Source: Hondaea fermentalgiana (taxonomy: Eukaryota > Sar > Bigyra > Thraustochytrida > Thraustochytriidae). Taken from it: a DNA stretch of 46,814 bases. Under the pieces are notes generated by a model. That model searched no databases. It was not told the origin of the DNA and saw only the letters and a list, made by a program, of their open reading frames with translations. Location: assembly GCA_014084085.1 (NCBI GenBank), contig NPFB01000084.1:25034-71847 (forward strand), written 5' to 3'. Made by a program: the position numbers and the translations under genes. Below, piece after piece: positions 43,471-46,814 of this stretch (its first letter is position 1; the number at the start of each line of letters is the position of its first letter).

Positions 43471-45348
43471 TCACTTGTCGTCAATGTCGAGGAGATTGGA
43501 GACGAGACTCTGGAAATGCGCGTCATCGACGCCGTCGGGATGGTCGTCCTCCTCCTCCTCGGCCTCGGTGGTGTAGGCGGTCAGCGTCGAGGTGTCGGTG
43601 GCGGTGGCGGCCGAAAATGTGGAAAAAGCACCGCCGCCCAAAAAGAGGGGCGGCGAGAGGGACTCGTTGCGCATCATACCCATCTGCTGCTGGTGGTGCT
43701 GTTGTACAGGGAGCGGCACGGAGCTCGCACCGCTAGAGCCAAAGTTGGAGTAGTTGCCAAAGGGAGACGGCGTGCCGCGATCCCCAAAGCTCATGGGCTG
43801 CGGGTGCATGGGCGGCAGCTGCTGACTGGGCGTCGGCATACCGCTGCTGCTCCGGCTGCTACTGCTCGAGTTCGTGCGCATCGACGGCGTCGACGACGGC
43901 TCGTGCGGCACAGGCGTCAACGAGATGCCCGACATGAGCGGCGTCGTGGACGGCGTGACAGCCCGGCCCTCGCTGTGAAAGGCCTGACCATGCGCGAGGT
44001 GGTCGTCGGCGCGACCGGCCGTAGATACGGCCGAAGAAGGCACGGGCGGGGCCGAGGCCGTCTCGAGTTGTCGCTTTTGCAAAAGCTTGATTCGCTCCGA
44101 AATGTTGGGACACTCGCGCGCGACGTGGCCCGCCTCGCCGCACTGAAAGCACTTGCGGGCGTAGGGGCAATTCTTGAGGCGATGGCCAGACTCGTTGCAA
44201 TTGAGGCAGACCTGCTGGCCCGAGGCCGAGGTATCACCATCCTTGGAATTGGCGCCACCGAGAGCCGAATTTGTGCGCTGAGACTCGGGTGAACCGTGGC
44301 CGCCCTGGCCTGCGGTCTCGTCCTTTTCCTCGTCCTTGAGTGCAGAGTACTTGCAGTTCTTGGCAACGTGCGTAAACTCTCCGCAGAGGAAGCAGGCGCG
44401 GGGCTTGGTGCAGTCCCGTGACAGATGACCCTCGCCGTCACAGTTGAAGCAACGAACGGGCCCCTCGGCCTCGCTGCCTCCAATGCCACCATCTTGGCTT
44501 TGCGCCTTCTTCTTCTTCTTCTTTTTCTTCTTCTTCTTTTTCTGGTCGGACCCGGGATCGACGGCGCCGCCTCCGGTACTGCCGCTTCCCGCGAGCCCGT
44601 TCGGGGTCACGGTGCCCGGGGTAGCAGCGCGGTATTCCTCGGGAATGGCGCCATTTGGCGTTTGCTGCTGCCGCTGTTGCACTTGCTGCTGTTGCATTTG
44701 CTGTTGCGCATGCTGGACCGGGTGCTGGACGCGCTGCATGTGCTGCTGATTCGGTACAGACCACACTTGTTGTTGCTGTTGTTGGTGATGCTGATGCAGC
44801 GGCTGCTGCGCGAGATGGCCGAGACCATTGTTACCGTTCATCATTGGCGAGTTGTTGTACTTGCCATGATCGTAATGACCAATGTGGTGGTTGTTGTTAT
44901 TGTTGTTGTTGTTCGCGTTGGCGACATAATTCCCCGAAGTCTTGACCTCGTGCTCTGTGTGCTCAGTGATGGGCTGGAAGGGGCTCGGCTGTTCGCCACG
45001 TTGGGTATGCGCATACCCGGAATCCAGACTCGATCCCGAAGTAAGGCTCCAGCTACGCGTTTTGTTAACGAGCGACTGCGAGCAATTTTTGGCAATGTGG
45101 CCGCTGCCTCCGCATGAAAAGCAGTTGCGCACATCGTTGCCAAGATCGGGCATGGGGCAGTCGTCCACGAGGTGGTCCGGGCTCTTGCAATTGAGACACA
45201 GGCGGCCGTGCGGGCAGTCTGCAGAGAGATGATCCGGGCTGGCGCAGCTAAAGCAGCACCCGTGCGCAGGCGCCGCGTTCGTCCCGTGTGAGGACATTCC
45301 TCCCAGCTGCGCGCCTCCCATAGCCGCGCTTGCGTAGGTGGATTCCAT
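43471..45348 (-). CDS. Seven-zinc-knuckle (CCHC) nucleic-acid-binding-type protein
   Basis: 625 residues from the ATG at 45348. The frame is open to 45510, but those 54 residues are a Leu-rich/poly-Lys reading of the 5' flank, so MESTYASAAM is preferred. Seven CX2CX4HX4C knuckles occur in two groups: three at about 32-45, 51-64 and 76-89, and four at about 298-312, 316-330, 377-391 and 397-412 (for example CFNCDGEGHLSRDC, CFQCGEAGHVAREC). Such arrays in CNBP/Gis2/GLH-type proteins bind single-stranded RNA or DNA. Between the groups lie poly-Asn, Gln/His-rich and poly-Lys stretches. The last 200 residues are Ser/Pro/Met/Gln-rich and disordered-looking, ending in an acidic segment (EAEEEEDDHPDGVDD). 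Prion-like low complexity plus knuckles suggests an RNP-granule protein, by inference. No retroelement polymerase or integrase lies nearby, so it is not a Gag fragment. Confidence 0.85.
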   Translation of the reverse strand: MESTYASAAMGGAQLGGMSSHGTNAAPAHGCCFSCASPDHLSADCPHGRLCLNCKSPDHLVDDCPMPDLGNDVRNCFSCGGSGHIAKNCSQSLVNKTRSWSLTSGSSLDSGYAHTQRGEQPSPFQPITEHTEHEVKTSGNYVANANNNNNNNNHHIGHYDHGKYNNSPMMNGNNGLGHLAQQPLHQHHQQQQQQVWSVPNQQHMQRVQHPVQHAQQQMQQQQVQQRQQQTPNGAIPEEYRAATPGTVTPNGLAGSGSTGGGAVDPGSDQKKKKKKKKKKKKAQSQDGGIGGSEAEGPVRCFNCDGEGHLSRDCTKPRACFLCGEFTHVAKNCKYSALKDEEKDETAGQGGHGSPESQRTNSALGGANSKDGDTSASGQQVCLNCNESGHRLKNCPYARKCFQCGEAGHVARECPNISERIKLLQKRQLETASAPPVPSSAVSTAGRADDHLAHGQAFHSEGRAVTPSTTPLMSGISLTPVPHEPSSTPSMRTNSSSSSRSSSGMPTPSQQLPPMHPQPMSFGDRGTPSPFGNYSNFGSSGASSVPLPVQQHHQQQMGMMRNESLSPPLFLGGGAFSTFSAATATDTSTLTAYTTEAEEEEDDHPDGVDDAHFQSLVSNLLDIDDK

Positions 45349-45584
45349 GATCACTCGTCTTTCCTTCTTTTTTTTCTTTCTTGATTTCCTTTTGATCAAA
45401 GCCGCGTGCAGCGGGAGCGAAAGAAGCAGCAGCAACAGCGGGAGCTGTGGCAGCTGTAATTGATATGGACAGTGAAATGTTGTGCACGACGACGACGACA
45501 ACGACGACAACGAGCTTTTGCGAGTAGCTCGCGCGCGCAGTCAAGCCAGAGGTCTTGCTCGCTTGTTCGCTCGCAAGACTAGCT

Positions 45585-45625
45585 AGCTTGCTAGCCACCT
45601 AGCTAGCTAGCTTGCTTGCTTGCGA
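45585..45625. repeat. CTAG and GCTT tetranucleotide repeats
   Basis: TAGCTAGC units merge into GCTTGCTTGC about 240-275 bases upstream of the zinc-knuckle ATG. Confidence 0.8.
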
Positions 45626-46270
45626 TTGTTTGCAAGCTTGCGTGCGTGCTAGATGAAGTCCGCCTCTTGCGACGCTTCCCCAGCGTCGCTCGGCGGCGTG
45701 CTGGCCTCGTTCGCGCGACGCCTCGAACTCTGGCCGGTCGGTCGGCCGGCCGGCCGGCCTGTCGGTCGGCCGGGCGGGTGCGCGCGAGCGAGTGAGCGAA
45801 CAAGCGAGCAAGCGTGCCGCCCTCCAGCCGCCTTGGCGCGGCCGGTGGGGTCGGCCGCGGCCGGGTCTGCTGCGCCCGAGCGCTCGCGACCTCCGCTCGC
45901 GCGGAGCTGCCCTGCCTCCTGCCCCGCTGCCTAGCAGCCCTGCTGCGAGGACTCGGGAACAAACAGGACAACGCCTCCCTCCCTGCCTCCCTGCCTCCGC
46001 GGTCAGGGCCTAGCTAGCTAGCTGCAGAGCTAGCCTCGCCTCGCCGAAGAAAGCAGAAAGAAGCCAAAGCCAGCTGGCGGAGCCGTAACGCCGCGCACCG
46101 CGACGCGCTTTCCGTCTCGCTCGCTCTCGCTGCCGCTCTCGAGCCCTTCCTCCTGCTCCTCGCCTCGCCGCGCGGTGCAGAGAGCACGCGCACGAGCCGC
46201 GCACGAGCGGGCCAGCCTCCCCGGCCGCGCCTGCTCGGCGCCAGGACCCGTCTCCGGCGCGTCCTCGCCG

Positions 46271-46598
46271 CGGTCCGCGCTCGCGCTCGCGCTCCCGCTC
46301 TGCTCGCCTTCCTCGAGGTCGCTATCGCTATCGCTATCGCGAGGCCGGTTCCGAAGAGGGCCTGTCTCTGAGGCCGCTATGCAAGCGGTACTAGCGCGCT
46401 ATCGCGAGCAGTGGATAGATCGCAGGGATGGCGTCTTCTTCGAGCGAGGCCAGGCAGTTCGAGCGGTCCGCGGTCGCGCTCCCGCTGGCGGCCTCGCTCG
46501 CGCTCTGCTCGCCGTCCTCGCGGTCGCGGTCGCTGTCGCGAGGCCGGGTTCCGAAGAGGGCCTGTCTCGGATGCTGCGAGACTGCGAGCAGTAGATAG
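46271..46598. repeat. Imperfect direct duplication, unit about 130-145 bases
   Basis: Unit A is about 46271-46415 and unit B about 46465-46598. Both share GCTCTGCTCGCC, then a block at 46337-46368 matching about 46537-46568 with one extra G (CGAGGCCGG followed by TTCCGAAGAGGGCCTGTCTC), and then GCGAGCAGT. Confidence 0.7.
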
Positions 46599-46604
46599 CG
46601 GCTT

Positions 46605-46605
<1 letters not shown>

Positions 46606-46640
<35 letters not shown>

Positions 46641-46641
46641 C
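46606..46641. repeat. GGCA tetranucleotide array
   Basis: About eight CAGG/GGCA units directly after the duplicated unit. Confidence 0.9.
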
Positions 46642-46814
46642 GATCTCTCGGAGCGGGCGGTGCGCGCGAGGCGCCCTCTCCTCGCGCGTCCGGGCCTTCG
46701 CGCGGCGGCGCGTTCGGGCCTCGCGGGCGTGGCGCGTCCCGGCGTGGCGTCGCGGGCGCGGGCGCGGGCGCGGGTCGGGTCAAATGCGGCGGATTCAAAC
46801 CGATCGAGGATGAC

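Larger units (their letters stand above)
45349..46814. other. GC-rich, repeat-laden right end
   Basis: 5' flank of the zinc-knuckle gene with CTAG/GCTT repeats (about 45585-45625), a GGCC run (about 45741-45761), a duplicated unit of about 130-145 bases and a GGCA array near the end. Frames are Arg/Ala/Ser low complexity; no gene is called. A gene may begin beyond 46814. Confidence 0.55.

Noticed and set aside
46175..46594. 139-residue + frame at the right end
   Set aside because: Encoded by the duplicated GC-rich unit and CTCGCG repeats; no sign of a real protein.
46781..46805. B-box-like sequence on the minus strand (GGTTTGAATCC)
   Set aside because: The invariant C of the T loop is T, the stem pairs over only three positions, and the window ends before a full tRNA could be checked.

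Overview
The window is nuclear DNA of a GC-rich, apparently intron-poor eukaryote. Evidence: single-exon reading frames of 280 to 1733 codons with no visible splice interruptions, several long low-complexity gene spacers, AATAAA-like sites after some stops, and eukaryote-specific products (tetraspanin, Golgi-type alpha-1,3-fucosyltransferase, mitochondrial lipoyl/E3-binding protein, ADO/PCO thiol dioxygenase). A thraustochytrid-like stramenopile (Labyrinthulomycetes) fits best, but this is an inference from gene style, not a database match. Two 100-N assembly gaps lie at 17876-17975 and 32759-32858.

Layout. 1-11640: a 5'-truncated, degenerate F1-ATPase alpha-subunit homologue (+); convergent with a helical / probable lipid-binding / four-PDZ scaffold protein (-); a repeat-filled divergent promoter; then a 1733-residue coiled-coil, IQ-motif protein (+). 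11841-28869: the standout region, a co-oriented minus-strand array of five paralogous secreted proteins. Each has a signal peptide, a C-type-lectin-like domain with a Cys-bracketed Tyr-rich insert, and a PAN/Apple-like domain with a Pro/Thr linker after it. Four of the five continue into TIL-like and CUB-like domains. The third copy instead ends after the linker in a hydrophobic tail that looks like a GPI-anchor signal. A GT10 fucosyltransferase sits inside the array. 31284-39051: a pyruvate dehydrogenase E2-like protein lacking the catalytic His (E3-binding-protein type), divergent across a gap from an ADO/PCO thiol dioxygenase; a tetraspanin; and a membrane-anchored PhyH-type 2-oxoglutarate oxygenase. 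39439-46814: an armadillo-repeat protein, a seven-zinc-knuckle RNA-binding-type protein, and a GC-rich repeat-laden end.

The best candidate for an undescribed system is the lectin-like array. All five paralogues carry a TCAACGC core, usually TG[A/G]TCAACGC, 101-182 bases upstream of the ATG, and related elements recur in the spacers. This suggests a co-regulated set of cell-surface/extracellular-matrix proteins with one variable, tyrosine-rich surface loop. The embedded fucosyltransferase could modify such secretory proteins, but that link is only positional.

No CRISPR array, rRNA, convincing tRNA or transposon coding region was seen. Gene ends were read by eye, so start codons and domain borders are approximate where stated.
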